32,466 nt of DNA from Desulfobacterales bacterium (GTDB lineage Bacteria > Desulfobacterota > Desulfobacteria > Desulfobacterales > 4be13), in contig JAOZLU010000011.1 of NCBI GenBank assembly GCA_029934695.1, positions 1-32,466 on the forward strand. Direction: 5' to 3'. The notes under the pieces are model-generated. The model did not search any database. It was given only the letters and a program-made list of their open reading frames with translations, and was not told where the DNA came from. The translations under genes were made by a program, and so were the position numbers. This document shows positions 24,685-32,466 of this stretch, in pieces (position 1 is the first letter of the stretch; every line of letters starts with the position of its first letter).

Positions 24685-27564
24685 ATGAAAAAGCAGTTGA
24701 AGTTCGTATCGTTGTTGGCAAGTTTATTTGTATTGACGTTTCTGTCCTTATCTGCAACGGCCCAGGAACAGGAAATTTACACCCACCAACTCACCCAGTC
24801 AACTTCAGGCTATCAGTTCTGGACAACCCCGCCAAGCGAGCGCGTGTTCAGAGATGACGGAGTTCCTGCTGAAACCGGTTCGGAAGTGAAGGTGTATGCC
24901 GCACAAAATGAGTTCGAGCCGTTTCAGGTGATTGTGAATCCGGCTTCATCAGGAAGTGTCACGGTAAACATTGGTGATTTCGGTTCCGGCATCACCGCTG
25001 AAATCTATCAGGTCAAATATGTCAACATTGCTCAGGCCACCGACAGTCTGGGGAAGACCGGGCCGTATCCTGATCCCCTCTGGCCCATTGAAAATGGCGA
25101 TTCGGTGAGTCTCACCGCGGATGAGAACACCGCTTTCTGGTTCGGCATTTTTGTTCCTGAGACGGTTCCATCAGGGGATTACACCACCAATGTTGAGATC
25201 GGAGGTGTCAGCATTCCGGTGACACTGCATGTGTTCAATTTTGCGGTGCCGGATACGCTCCATGTAAAATCACAGATGAATTATTCGCATGAGACCATCC
25301 TCGGCAAATACGGCGTCTCCGGCACTGGCGACGATTACTGGATGTATGTTGACAAAATCAAGCAGTATTTTATTGACCATCGACTGACCCCCAAGTCTCC
25401 CTTTTGGTCCGGCGGGCTGACCAGTAGCGGCGGAAAACCTTATATTACTTATGACTGCGATACCCGGACATTCACCGACAATGACGGGATATGGGGCTTT
25501 GAAAAGCCTGCTGAGAGATATCTTGGCGGGGACGGGCTGATGGATGGCAAATTCACAGCCTCTTTTAATGAGGGAACCGGGTTTCCTTCTTTCATGGCTG
25601 CCACTTTTCAGAACAATGACTCATCAGCGGATCAGAGACCTTCGAGTTTCTGCGGCACCGCAAGGGGGACAGGCGACTGGTACACTGCGGACAGTCCCGG
25701 TTCCGCTTACAATCAGAAATGGTTCGCATACATCGCTGTTCTTCAGGACTATCTGAACAGCAGAGGCTGTCTTGACAAGTCCTATTATTATTTTGCCAAT
25801 GAGCCGCAGGATCAGGCAGACTACGACGCGGTGGCATGGTATTCCAATGAGCTGAAAAAAGCGGCTCCGAATCTGACGCTCATGGTGTCCGAGGAGCCCA
25901 AGCCGGAGATTTACAACACCGGAAAAATTGACATCTGGCTGCCGGTTCTCAACAATTACGAGCCGGATGTCTCACACGACCGGGAAAAGAATCACGGTGA
26001 GGAGACATGGATATATTTTCTCCACGGCACAAGACCGCCTTATTTCAACCCGGTCACCCTTGATCATCCGGGCATCGAAAGCAAGTTCACAGGATGGTTT
26101 CTCTGGAAATACAGGGTGCGGGGCATTGCATACTATTCGATGAACAATTGGAGTAAAAATCCCTGGACATCTCCCATGAACGACAACCACAACGGCGATC
26201 TTTTCATGCTGTATCCGCCGTCTGAGTCAAACAGCAGCATTGCCTACGGCTCGAACAGTCACCGTTTTGTCCCCTCAGTCCGGTTTGAACTCATGCGGGA
26301 CAGCCTGGAAGATTATGAATATCTGTATGTGCTGAACAACGGAAATCAGCCCGAGGTGGATCAGGCAAATGCCGCAGACACCCACGCGGACAAGATTATC
26401 TCAGGGCTGACCAGCTATACGCGGGACAGCAACTTCATGTATAATCTGAGGCGACTCATCGGACTTAAAAACGGGGGCGAGATTTCTTCCATCCCTGATA
26501 TTGAAGTTCCTTCAGAGGGAACCCCCGGGAATTACTATATCAACTTTCAGGATCCAGATGGCGATCCCACCGCGGACCCGCTCGTTGTTGACGATAAGGA
26601 ATACATGAAGATCGGAATCACTCCCTATGATGAAAATATGGGATACGGGTGGTTCGGAGCCACGGAAAATTTCAAAACGAACTATGATCCGTGGGGAAGT
26701 GAAACCAGTGAGTTAAAGAGAAGTTATGTTTACGATGACTATGCTCATAATCCGAACACCTTTCAATTTGACCTGCCTAACGGGACTTATAATGTTGAGT
26801 TATGTATCGGTTCTCCAAGACAGAGCGAAGCGCACAATAAAGTTATTGTAGAAGGTGTCACCTTTATAAATGATGAAGCTGCAAACACATATATTACCCG
26901 TACAGATGAGGTGACAGTTTCGGATGGTAATTTAACTCTGGAAGTAGGTATATGGGGGGAATACACTTTCCTCTGTTATCTGAATATCGAGGCGACCGAG
27001 ACACCTGACACCACCACGACAACATCTTCTACGACCACTACATCCACGACCAGTTCCACCACGACTTCAGTTGGTACGACCACTACGACATCTGTCTCTC
27101 CCACGACCAGTTCCACCACGACTTCAGTTGGTACGACCACCACGACTTCTGTCTCTCCCACGACCAGTTCCATCACGACTTCAGTTGAGACGACCACCAC
27201 GACTTCTGTCTCTTCTACGAGCAGTTCGACCACCACGAGTTCAACGACCACGTCCGTGCCTGAAGAACAACAGTATCACAGCGCAGATTATAATCCGCAG
27301 GACTACAAAATATCTCTTTCAGAGATGCTTCGCGTCCAACAGCTTTACATTCTGAACTCCTTTCACTGCGATCCGGACGGAGAAGACGGATATGGTATAG
27401 GGGATGGCGATCAGACATGTGCGCCCCACGATTCGGACTACAAGCCTCAAGATTGGCGTATCAGTCTCAGCGAACTTTTGCGGGTCGTTCAGTTTTACAA
27501 CCTTTTCGGATATCATCCTGACCCGCAGGGAGAAGACGGTTTTGCCCCGAGGCAGGGAGAATAA
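24685..27564 (+). CDS. Secreted DUF4091/GH123-like paralog with Thr/Ser-rich linker and duplicated dockerin-like C-terminal repeats
   Basis: Same core as 21739-24381, then a Thr-rich linker, then DYNPQDYKISLSEMLRVQQLY... / DYKPQDWRISLSELLRVVQFYN... Confidence 0.87.
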   Translation: MKKQLKFVSLLASLFVLTFLSLSATAQEQEIYTHQLTQSTSGYQFWTTPPSERVFRDDGVPAETGSEVKVYAAQNEFEPFQVIVNPASSGSVTVNIGDFGSGITAEIYQVKYVNIAQATDSLGKTGPYPDPLWPIENGDSVSLTADENTAFWFGIFVPETVPSGDYTTNVEIGGVSIPVTLHVFNFAVPDTLHVKSQMNYSHETILGKYGVSGTGDDYWMYVDKIKQYFIDHRLTPKSPFWSGGLTSSGGKPYITYDCDTRTFTDNDGIWGFEKPAERYLGGDGLMDGKFTASFNEGTGFPSFMAATFQNNDSSADQRPSSFCGTARGTGDWYTADSPGSAYNQKWFAYIAVLQDYLNSRGCLDKSYYYFANEPQDQADYDAVAWYSNELKKAAPNLTLMVSEEPKPEIYNTGKIDIWLPVLNNYEPDVSHDREKNHGEETWIYFLHGTRPPYFNPVTLDHPGIESKFTGWFLWKYRVRGIAYYSMNNWSKNPWTSPMNDNHNGDLFMLYPPSESNSSIAYGSNSHRFVPSVRFELMRDSLEDYEYLYVLNNGNQPEVDQANAADTHADKIISGLTSYTRDSNFMYNLRRLIGLKNGGEISSIPDIEVPSEGTPGNYYINFQDPDGDPTADPLVVDDKEYMKIGITPYDENMGYGWFGATENFKTNYDPWGSETSELKRSYVYDDYAHNPNTFQFDLPNGTYNVELCIGSPRQSEAHNKVIVEGVTFINDEAANTYITRTDEVTVSDGNLTLEVGIWGEYTFLCYLNIEATETPDTTTTTSSTTTTSTTSSTTTSVGTTTTTSVSPTTSSTTTSVGTTTTTSVSPTTSSITTSVETTTTTSVSSTSSSTTTSSTTTSVPEEQQYHSADYNPQDYKISLSEMLRVQQLYILNSFHCDPDGEDGYGIGDGDQTCAPHDSDYKPQDWRISLSELLRVVQFYNLFGYHPDPQGEDGFAPRQGE
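27044..27230 (+). repeat. 57-bp tandem repeats coding a 19-aa Thr/Ser-rich unit
   Basis: CCACGACCAGTTCC... starts at 27044, 27101 and 27158, with a decayed fourth near 27215. Confidence 0.9.
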
Positions 27565-27689
27565 CGCAGTGTTGCTTCTTGAATGTCTCTGGTTCTGACA
27601 CTTTATCGCTCAAAATATCATGGGTTTTTATAATCAGGCGGGTAAACAATTCCTGCCCTGCAAACTATCAGAAAAATGAAAGGACGATA

Positions 27690-28160
27690 ATGGAGGAATT
27701 TGAAAGCAAGCTGATTCCCATAATGAGGGAAGGTGTTGACGTAATTAAAATGATATTTTTCAGAAAATTAAAGGACAGTTTCTCAGAGAAGTATCCTGAC
27801 CGGGATTCGTCATACATCAGTATGTTGTCAGGAGCGATTCTCAACAATCTTTTCGGAGTTGTGAATACCGCGGAACCGTTTGCAAGTTTTGCGGAAGAGA
27901 ACAAGGCTTATATCAACAAGGAAATGAAGAATGTCGCCACAGAATTGGAAGAGATGCGTATTCCGCTGACCGATGCGCTCCGAATTCAGTTTCTGTGCGA
28001 CACTCAGGAAGGCATTGACACTTCGTTTATCCTTGAACACGCCAAAGTGCTGAATATTCTGCTTGCTGACAGGGAAATTCCTTTGCCGAATCATTTTATG
28101 ACTCTGGTACGCAATTTGGGAAACAAGTTTAATGTGCTGAACCAATTCGGAACGGCCTGA
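27690..28160 (+). CDS. Hypothetical helical protein (~156 aa)
   Basis: Open frame from ATG 27690 (MEEFESKLIPIMREGVDVIKM) with upstream AAAGGA; no recognised domain. Confidence 0.75.
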   Translation: MEEFESKLIPIMREGVDVIKMIFFRKLKDSFSEKYPDRDSSYISMLSGAILNNLFGVVNTAEPFASFAEENKAYINKEMKNVATELEEMRIPLTDALRIQFLCDTQEGIDTSFILEHAKVLNILLADREIPLPNHFMTLVRNLGNKFNVLNQFGTA

Positions 28161-28168
28161 GTCACCCA

Positions 28169-29185
28169 TTATTTTTCGACAAGTACTAACTCAATGCGTT
28201 TCTTGTTTTCTTTCATCCTAATCGTGTGTATAGCCACTCGAATATGTTCTCCCGGATTAAAACGTGTGAAAAAATCGTTGACAAGCGTGGATTTGTCAAT
28301 AATCCCTTTGGACCCTGATTGCAATGATACTACAATCCCTTCTTGTGGACGAATCTCTTTCACAACTCCTTCGACAATACGGAGTTGCCTGTCGGGTGTT
28401 ATTATTGAGCGACGGCCTTTTTTAACCTGTCTGACCATTTGTTTGTCCGGGGTTATTGAGCGATGGCCTGTTTTAACTTGTTCAGTCGTTTCTGTATGGT
28501 CCTCACTTGTAAACATATCTTCTGAATTTATCTTCTCTGAAAGACTCAGGATTTCTTTTTTGGCCTGGTTGACAAAGGAGCGGACGTTTTCTGTGACAGC
28601 CTGTTGGTAAGCTCGGTACATATCCTGATGAGTCAGGAAGTGATACCACAGAACCCCATGACAGACAACAATCATCCAAAAGACTATCTGATACTTTCTC
28701 TTCCGCGATTTGTGACGATAACAGAGTTGAGCGAGTAACGCACCCGGCCATCCGCCCAACATCTCGAAGGCATGCAATCTGTTTTCAGGAGTGCGCCGTT
28801 TCCCTAATCGTGCAGCACGTTTATCCCGGCTATATGCCCGTATCGTGAGGAGGCTCATTGCCGCATAGATCGCAAGCGGGTGAAAAGGAAGTTTTTGTTG
28901 AAAAACAAAATACACATAAATTCCAAAGAGAAGGGTGATACTGACCCAGAAGATGGTAAAATAAGACCAGGCAATCCCTTCAATTTTTGCAGAACGTGCG
29001 TAATGTTGCTGCTTTTCATCAACGCCAACCTCATACGTCAGCACATCGTTAGTTTTCGGGCGACGTTGATCATGGGGTAGCGATTTCACATGGAGGAAAA
29101 TATCTTCTTCCCCGTTCCGTGGACGAATAAACCCATATCCTTTTTCATCATTCCAACGTACAAGCCTTCCTTTCTCTCTCTTCAT
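28169..29185 (-). CDS. Cold-shock domain / DUF1294 membrane protein with C-terminal S1-like OB domain
   Basis: KGRLVRWNDEKGYGFIRPRNGEEDIFLHVKSL (cold-shock), DKRAARLGKRRTPENRLHAFEMLGGWPGALLAQLCYRHKSRKRKYQIVFW (DUF1294), GVVKEIRPQEGIVVSLQSGSKGIIDKSTL...FNPGEHIRVAIHTI (S1-like). Confidence 0.88.
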   Translation of the reverse strand: MKREKGRLVRWNDEKGYGFIRPRNGEEDIFLHVKSLPHDQRRPKTNDVLTYEVGVDEKQQHYARSAKIEGIAWSYFTIFWVSITLLFGIYVYFVFQQKLPFHPLAIYAAMSLLTIRAYSRDKRAARLGKRRTPENRLHAFEMLGGWPGALLAQLCYRHKSRKRKYQIVFWMIVVCHGVLWYHFLTHQDMYRAYQQAVTENVRSFVNQAKKEILSLSEKINSEDMFTSEDHTETTEQVKTGHRSITPDKQMVRQVKKGRRSIITPDRQLRIVEGVVKEIRPQEGIVVSLQSGSKGIIDKSTLVNDFFTRFNPGEHIRVAIHTIRMKENKKRIELVLVEK

Positions 29186-29243
29186 CGCTTCTTCTCGCTT
29201 TTGTGTTTTATTGCAGATAGCCCATTTTCAGCATCTCCCAATC

Positions 29244-29500
29244 CGGGCAGGATTTGCAATCCTTTCGGATCATTCCGGCACTCCGGTGACGGGGCGGAAA
29301 AACTTTTATTTCCAAGCCGGACGGGATTTGCCAAGCCGGACGGGATTTGCAATCCCGTCCGGATCATTCCGGCACTCCGGTGACGGGGCGGAAAAGCTTT
29401 TATTTCCAAGCCGGGTGGGATTTGCCAAGCCGGACGGGATTTGCAATCCCGTCCGGATCATTCCGGCACTCCGGTGACGGGGCGGAAAAACTTTTATTTC
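29244..29500. repeat. 94-bp tandem repeat, about 2.7 copies
   Basis: GGATCATTCCGGCACTCCGGTGACGGGGCGGAAAA begins at 29267, 29361 and 29455. Includes CCGGACGGGATTTGCAATCCCGTCCGG palindromes. Confidence 0.93.
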
Positions 29501-29518
29501 ATTTTGATCACGCTCAAA

Positions 29519-30313
29519 TTATTTAACCGGTTTTGTAAATGGCATGACGATCAGGTGGTGGAAATTCAGTTTTTCCTGTTTCGGATAAGCTCCCACCCCG
29601 ATCCGGATATGATCCTGGTCTGTTTGGATCAGAAGGGTTCCCAATATACGATCCCAGAAAGAAAAGAGAACCCCGTAGTTGGTATCCCGCTCTTTTATTT
29701 TTACCGAGTGGTGAATCCGGTGCATGGATGGCGGGACAAACAGAATCCACAAAAGGGATTCAAGCCTCCGGGGGAGTTTCAGGCTGCTGTGATGGAACTG
29801 TGTTGCAGCCACCACAGCGATTTCAAATATCAGTATCCCCGTAAAATCGGCTCCGATAAAAAAAACGAGCGATATCCTGATGACAGAAGAGAAAATAAGC
29901 TCGCCAGCGTGGAAACGGGTCGCGGTGGACACATCCATGTTCAGATCACAGTGATGAACCCGGTGGAACCGCCAGAGAAACGGCATTTCATGGTTGAGCA
30001 GATGCCAGACATACAGCATGAAATCCATAAATATCACGGTGGCCAGAATTTTCAGGCTGTATGGGATGTCAAGGAGATTCAGAACGCCCACCCGATATTT
30101 TGCAACATAATCAAGAGTTTCAGCAATCAAAGCGGCAAAGATGAGGCCAATGACAATATTGTTGAACCCGGTGACTGAAAGGTTGATGATCCATCGTTTT
30201 GCCTTTGAGACTGTGGGCGGTCTGTAAGGCGTTGCAAGCTCAAAAATCATAAAAAAAATAAGCCCGCCGACAAACAGCAGAAATTTTATTATTGATGTTT
30301 CAGATTCGGACAT
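29519..30313 (-). CDS. Sterol desaturase / fatty acid hydroxylase family protein
   Basis: Histidine-box motifs HLLNH, HRVHH and HRIHH with several hydrophobic segments. Confidence 0.9.
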   Translation of the reverse strand: MSESETSIIKFLLFVGGLIFFMIFELATPYRPPTVSKAKRWIINLSVTGFNNIVIGLIFAALIAETLDYVAKYRVGVLNLLDIPYSLKILATVIFMDFMLYVWHLLNHEMPFLWRFHRVHHCDLNMDVSTATRFHAGELIFSSVIRISLVFFIGADFTGILIFEIAVVAATQFHHSSLKLPRRLESLLWILFVPPSMHRIHHSVKIKERDTNYGVLFSFWDRILGTLLIQTDQDHIRIGVGAYPKQEKLNFHHLIVMPFTKPVK

Positions 30314-30321
30314 GTTCGTTG

Positions 30322-30389
30322 GAAGTGAAAAGTAAAAAGTTGAAAGTTGAAAGTTGAAAGTTGAAAGTAAAAAGTTGAAAGTGAAAAGT
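30322..30389. repeat. Tandem heptamer array (GTTGAAA-type)
   Basis: gttgaaagttgaaagttgaaagttgaaag with degenerate flanking units. Confidence 0.9.
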
Positions 30390-30464
30390 CCCGCTGGCTT
30401 TCCCTTTTGCTTTACGCTCAGTTAAATACATATAATGCCGTAGATAATCAAGTAAAATAAATGT

Positions 30465-30532
30465 TCCGGAGTGCTGAAATGAAATTTTGGCACCTGATGA
30501 ACTGCACTGAAATTTCATTTCAGCACTCCGGA
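30465..30532. repeat. Palindromic element, arms TCCGGAGTGCTGAAATGAAATTT
   Basis: Left TCCGGAGTGCTGAAATGAAATTT and right AAATTTCATTTCAGCACTCCGGA are exact reverse complements. Confidence 0.93.
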
Positions 30533-30690
30533 TGATGCCATATTTTTGTATGTCTTTGTTTTTATTTATTATTTGTGATTAAAAGAATGTGTTTGCCACA
30601 CTTTGGTAATGCGTCCCTCTTGACACAGGACATAGTTATGAAGTATGACACAAGGCTGACATAGAGAGAATTTTTCACAATCCAGTCTGA

Positions 30691-30753
30691 AGGAGTGCTG
30701 AAATGAAATTTCAGCACCGTCTGCCAGTGCTAAAATTTCATTTCAGCACTCCT
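30691..30753. repeat. Second copy of the GGAGTGCTGAAATGAAATTT palindromic element
   Basis: AGGAGTGCTGAAATGAAATTT ... AAATTTCATTTCAGCACTCCT. Confidence 0.93.
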
Positions 30754-30792
30754 TTCCTGATGGATTAAATAATTCAAAATCTGGAATTCAAT

Positions 30793-31533
30793 ATGAACAA
30801 TGACGCTATTATTGAAATCATTGGAATGCACAAGTGGTTTGACAACTTTCATGTGTTGCAAAACATCGGCCTTACGGTTCGCAAAAAAGAACGTATTGTG
30901 ATCTGCGGTCCCTCAGGCTCAGGAAAATCCACCCTGATCCGCTGCATTAACCGTCTTGAAACGCATCAGCGCGGAAAGATCATTGTTGACGGGATTGAAC
31001 TGGGCAATAATTTAAAGAATATTGAAAAAATCCGTGCGGAAGTGGGCATGGTGTTTCAGCATTTCAACCTTTTCCCCCATCTGACAATCCTTGAAAATCT
31101 GACGCTGGGTCCGATATGGGTCCGCAAAATACCTAAGAAAGAGGCAGGGGAAACCGCCATGTATTTTCTGGAAAAGGTTCGTATTGCCGAGCAGGCCGGC
31201 AAATATCCGGGGCAGCTGTCAGGGGGCCAGCAGCAGCGTGTCGCCATTGCCAGGAGCCTGTGCATGAAGCCGAATGTCATGCTTTTTGATGAACCGACCT
31301 CAGCACTGGACCCGGAAATGGTCAAGGAGGTGCTGGACGTGATGATTGATCTGGCAAAAGAGGGGATGACCATGATCGTGGTCACGCATGAAATGGGTTT
31401 TGCCAAAAGCGTGGCCGACAGAGTGCTTTTCATGGATTTTGGACAGATTGTTGAGGAAAACGAGCCACAGGCCTTTTTTGAAAACCCGCAGCATGATCGG
31501 ACAAAGCTCTTTCTTAGTCAGATTTTGCATTAA
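30793..31533 (+). CDS. Polar amino acid ABC transporter ATP-binding protein (GlnQ-type)
   Basis: Walker [11 protein letters not shown]-loop [10 protein letters not shown], signature [15 protein letters not shown], Walker [15 protein letters not shown]. Confidence 0.96.
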   Translation: MNNDAIIEIIGMHKWFDNFHVLQNIGLTVRKKERIVICGPSGSGKSTLIRCINRLETHQRGKIIVDGIELGNNLKNIEKIRAEVGMVFQHFNLFPHLTILENLTLGPIWVRKIPKKEAGETAMYFLEKVRIAEQAGKYPGQLSGGQQQRVAIARSLCMKPNVMLFDEPTSALDPEMVKEVLDVMIDLAKEGMTMIVVTHEMGFAKSVADRVLFMDFGQIVEENEPQAFFENPQHDRTKLFLSQILH

Positions 31534-31569
31534 AAAACAGTTAAAAGTTGAATGAGAGGACGAAGAATT

Positions 31570-32334
31570 ATGCAAATGATAAACAGGCTTTATTCCGGCT
31601 TAAACGTTGCAATTTTTTTTCTGATCATAATGTTGCCGATGTTTTTTCTGAGCAGCGTTCCAGTCTCAGCAGAATCGCTGAAAATCGCCACCATCCAGTT
31701 GAAGCCCTTTGGCTTTTTTGACAAAGACAAAAACAGCAAAGGGATATTGTATGATTTGAGCAGCCGAATCGCAAAAGATGCCGGCTTTTCTTATGAAAAC
31801 CGAATTGTCCCTTATGCGCGGGTAATGAAAGAACTGGCAGACGGCACTTCGGATTTCAGTCTTGTCTATACCAATGATACTTTGGAGAAATATGCATTAC
31901 AGGTGATGCCTGTTATGACTTTTGAAAATATTATCATCGGTCTGAAAGGTACAAAATTTGACTCCTTGAATGCATTGCATGGGAAAAAGATTGCTGTCGT
32001 GCGCGGCGCAAAATATGACAATGCTTTTTCCGCGGATAAGGCCATCGTAAAGATTAAAACTTATGATTATCAGCAGGCCGTAAAAATACTTGTCAGGAAA
32101 CGTGTTGACGCAATAATCATTGCAAGAACGGGATTTTATTTTATGATAAAGCAAATGGGGATTCCAAGGGATAAATTCGGTGTGCCGCTGGTGGTGAACA
32201 CAAAAGATTCCTATCTGCATTTCTCGAAAAAAAAGGCTGATGGCAAAATAATCTCAGCTCTGAAAGCCTCTGCGGAAAAAATCAAACAGAACAATATCGT
32301 TCAAAAAATCAGGGATATGTACATTATGCCCTGA
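31570..32334 (+). CDS. Periplasmic substrate-binding protein (SBP_bac_3-like)
   Basis: Signal peptide, then LKIATIQLKPFGFFDKDKNSKGILYDLSSRIAKDAGFSYENRIVPYARVMKELADGTSDFSLVYT, typical of family 3 solute-binding proteins. Confidence 0.88.
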   Translation: MQMINRLYSGLNVAIFFLIIMLPMFFLSSVPVSAESLKIATIQLKPFGFFDKDKNSKGILYDLSSRIAKDAGFSYENRIVPYARVMKELADGTSDFSLVYTNDTLEKYALQVMPVMTFENIIIGLKGTKFDSLNALHGKKIAVVRGAKYDNAFSADKAIVKIKTYDYQQAVKILVRKRVDAIIIARTGFYFMIKQMGIPRDKFGVPLVVNTKDSYLHFSKKKADGKIISALKASAEKIKQNNIVQKIRDMYIMP

Positions 32335-32349
32335 TTTCCAAATCTCAAA

Positions 32350-32466
32350 TTGATATTTGATATTTGATGTTTGATGTTTGATGTTTGATGTTTGATGTTT
32401 GATGTTTGATATTTGATGTTTGATATTCGATGTTTGATGTTTGATATTTGATGTCAGATATTTGAT
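32350..32466. repeat. Tandem heptamer array (TTTGATG/TTTGATA) running off the window end
   Basis: tgatgtttgatgtttgatgtttgatgtttgat... to the last base. Confidence 0.95.

Noticed and set aside
22607-26190. Pairs of identical antisense/alternate ORFs (e.g. 22646-22891 and 25592-25837)
   Set aside because: They are identical only because the underlying paralog DNA is identical; no independent coding evidence.
26976-27251. Minus-strand 91-aa ORF (VVVELVVVELLVEETEVVVVV...)
   Set aside because: It is the antisense of the Thr/Ser linker repeats; low-complexity composition and no start context.
29211-29477. ORFs translating the 94-bp repeat (PDGICNPVRIIPALR)
   Set aside because: Pure repeat translation; no conserved start or protein-like character.
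29244-29500. CRISPR array
   Set aside because: 94-bp units are contiguous with no unique spacers and contain internal palindromes; no cas genes in the window.

Overview
The window looks like a gram-negative chromosome segment, plausibly Desulfobacterota-like (inference from gene style and repeat load; not verified). Main blocks: (1) 0.9-12.2 kb, a minus-strand chemosensory operon read right to left: CheW, a ~150-aa helical orphan, CheA, a soluble MCP-like protein, a STAS protein, CheY, a second CheA and a dual-Cache MCP. No cheR, cheB, cheC or cheD is visible. (2) 12.25-13.74 kb, a long AT-rich intergenic region with palindromic elements sharing the end TGATTATAACG. (3) 13.7-20.3 kb, plus strand: an ABC_sub_bind-type periplasmic protein, an MCP and a 1098-aa orphan protein with no family I recognise. 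(4) 20.8-21.6 kb, a lipoprotein endonuclease I. (5) 21.7-27.6 kb, two tandem DUF4091/GH123-like secreted proteins that are a mosaic of identical and diverged tracts and have different C-terminal modules (PKD versus Thr-rich linker plus dockerin-like duplicate). (6) 27.7-32.3 kb: a small orphan, a cold-shock/DUF1294/S1-like protein, a sterol-desaturase family protein, a GlnQ-type ATPase and a periplasmic binding protein. Many gene junctions carry palindromic or tandem repeats, including three 7-bp-unit arrays, a 94-bp tandem repeat and several GGATTTGCAATCC-type palindromes. The best candidates for something undescribed are the 1098-aa orphan, the two-CheA cluster with its accessory proteins, the mosaic DUF4091 pair and the dispersed palindrome families. 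No tRNA, rRNA or CRISPR array was recognised.
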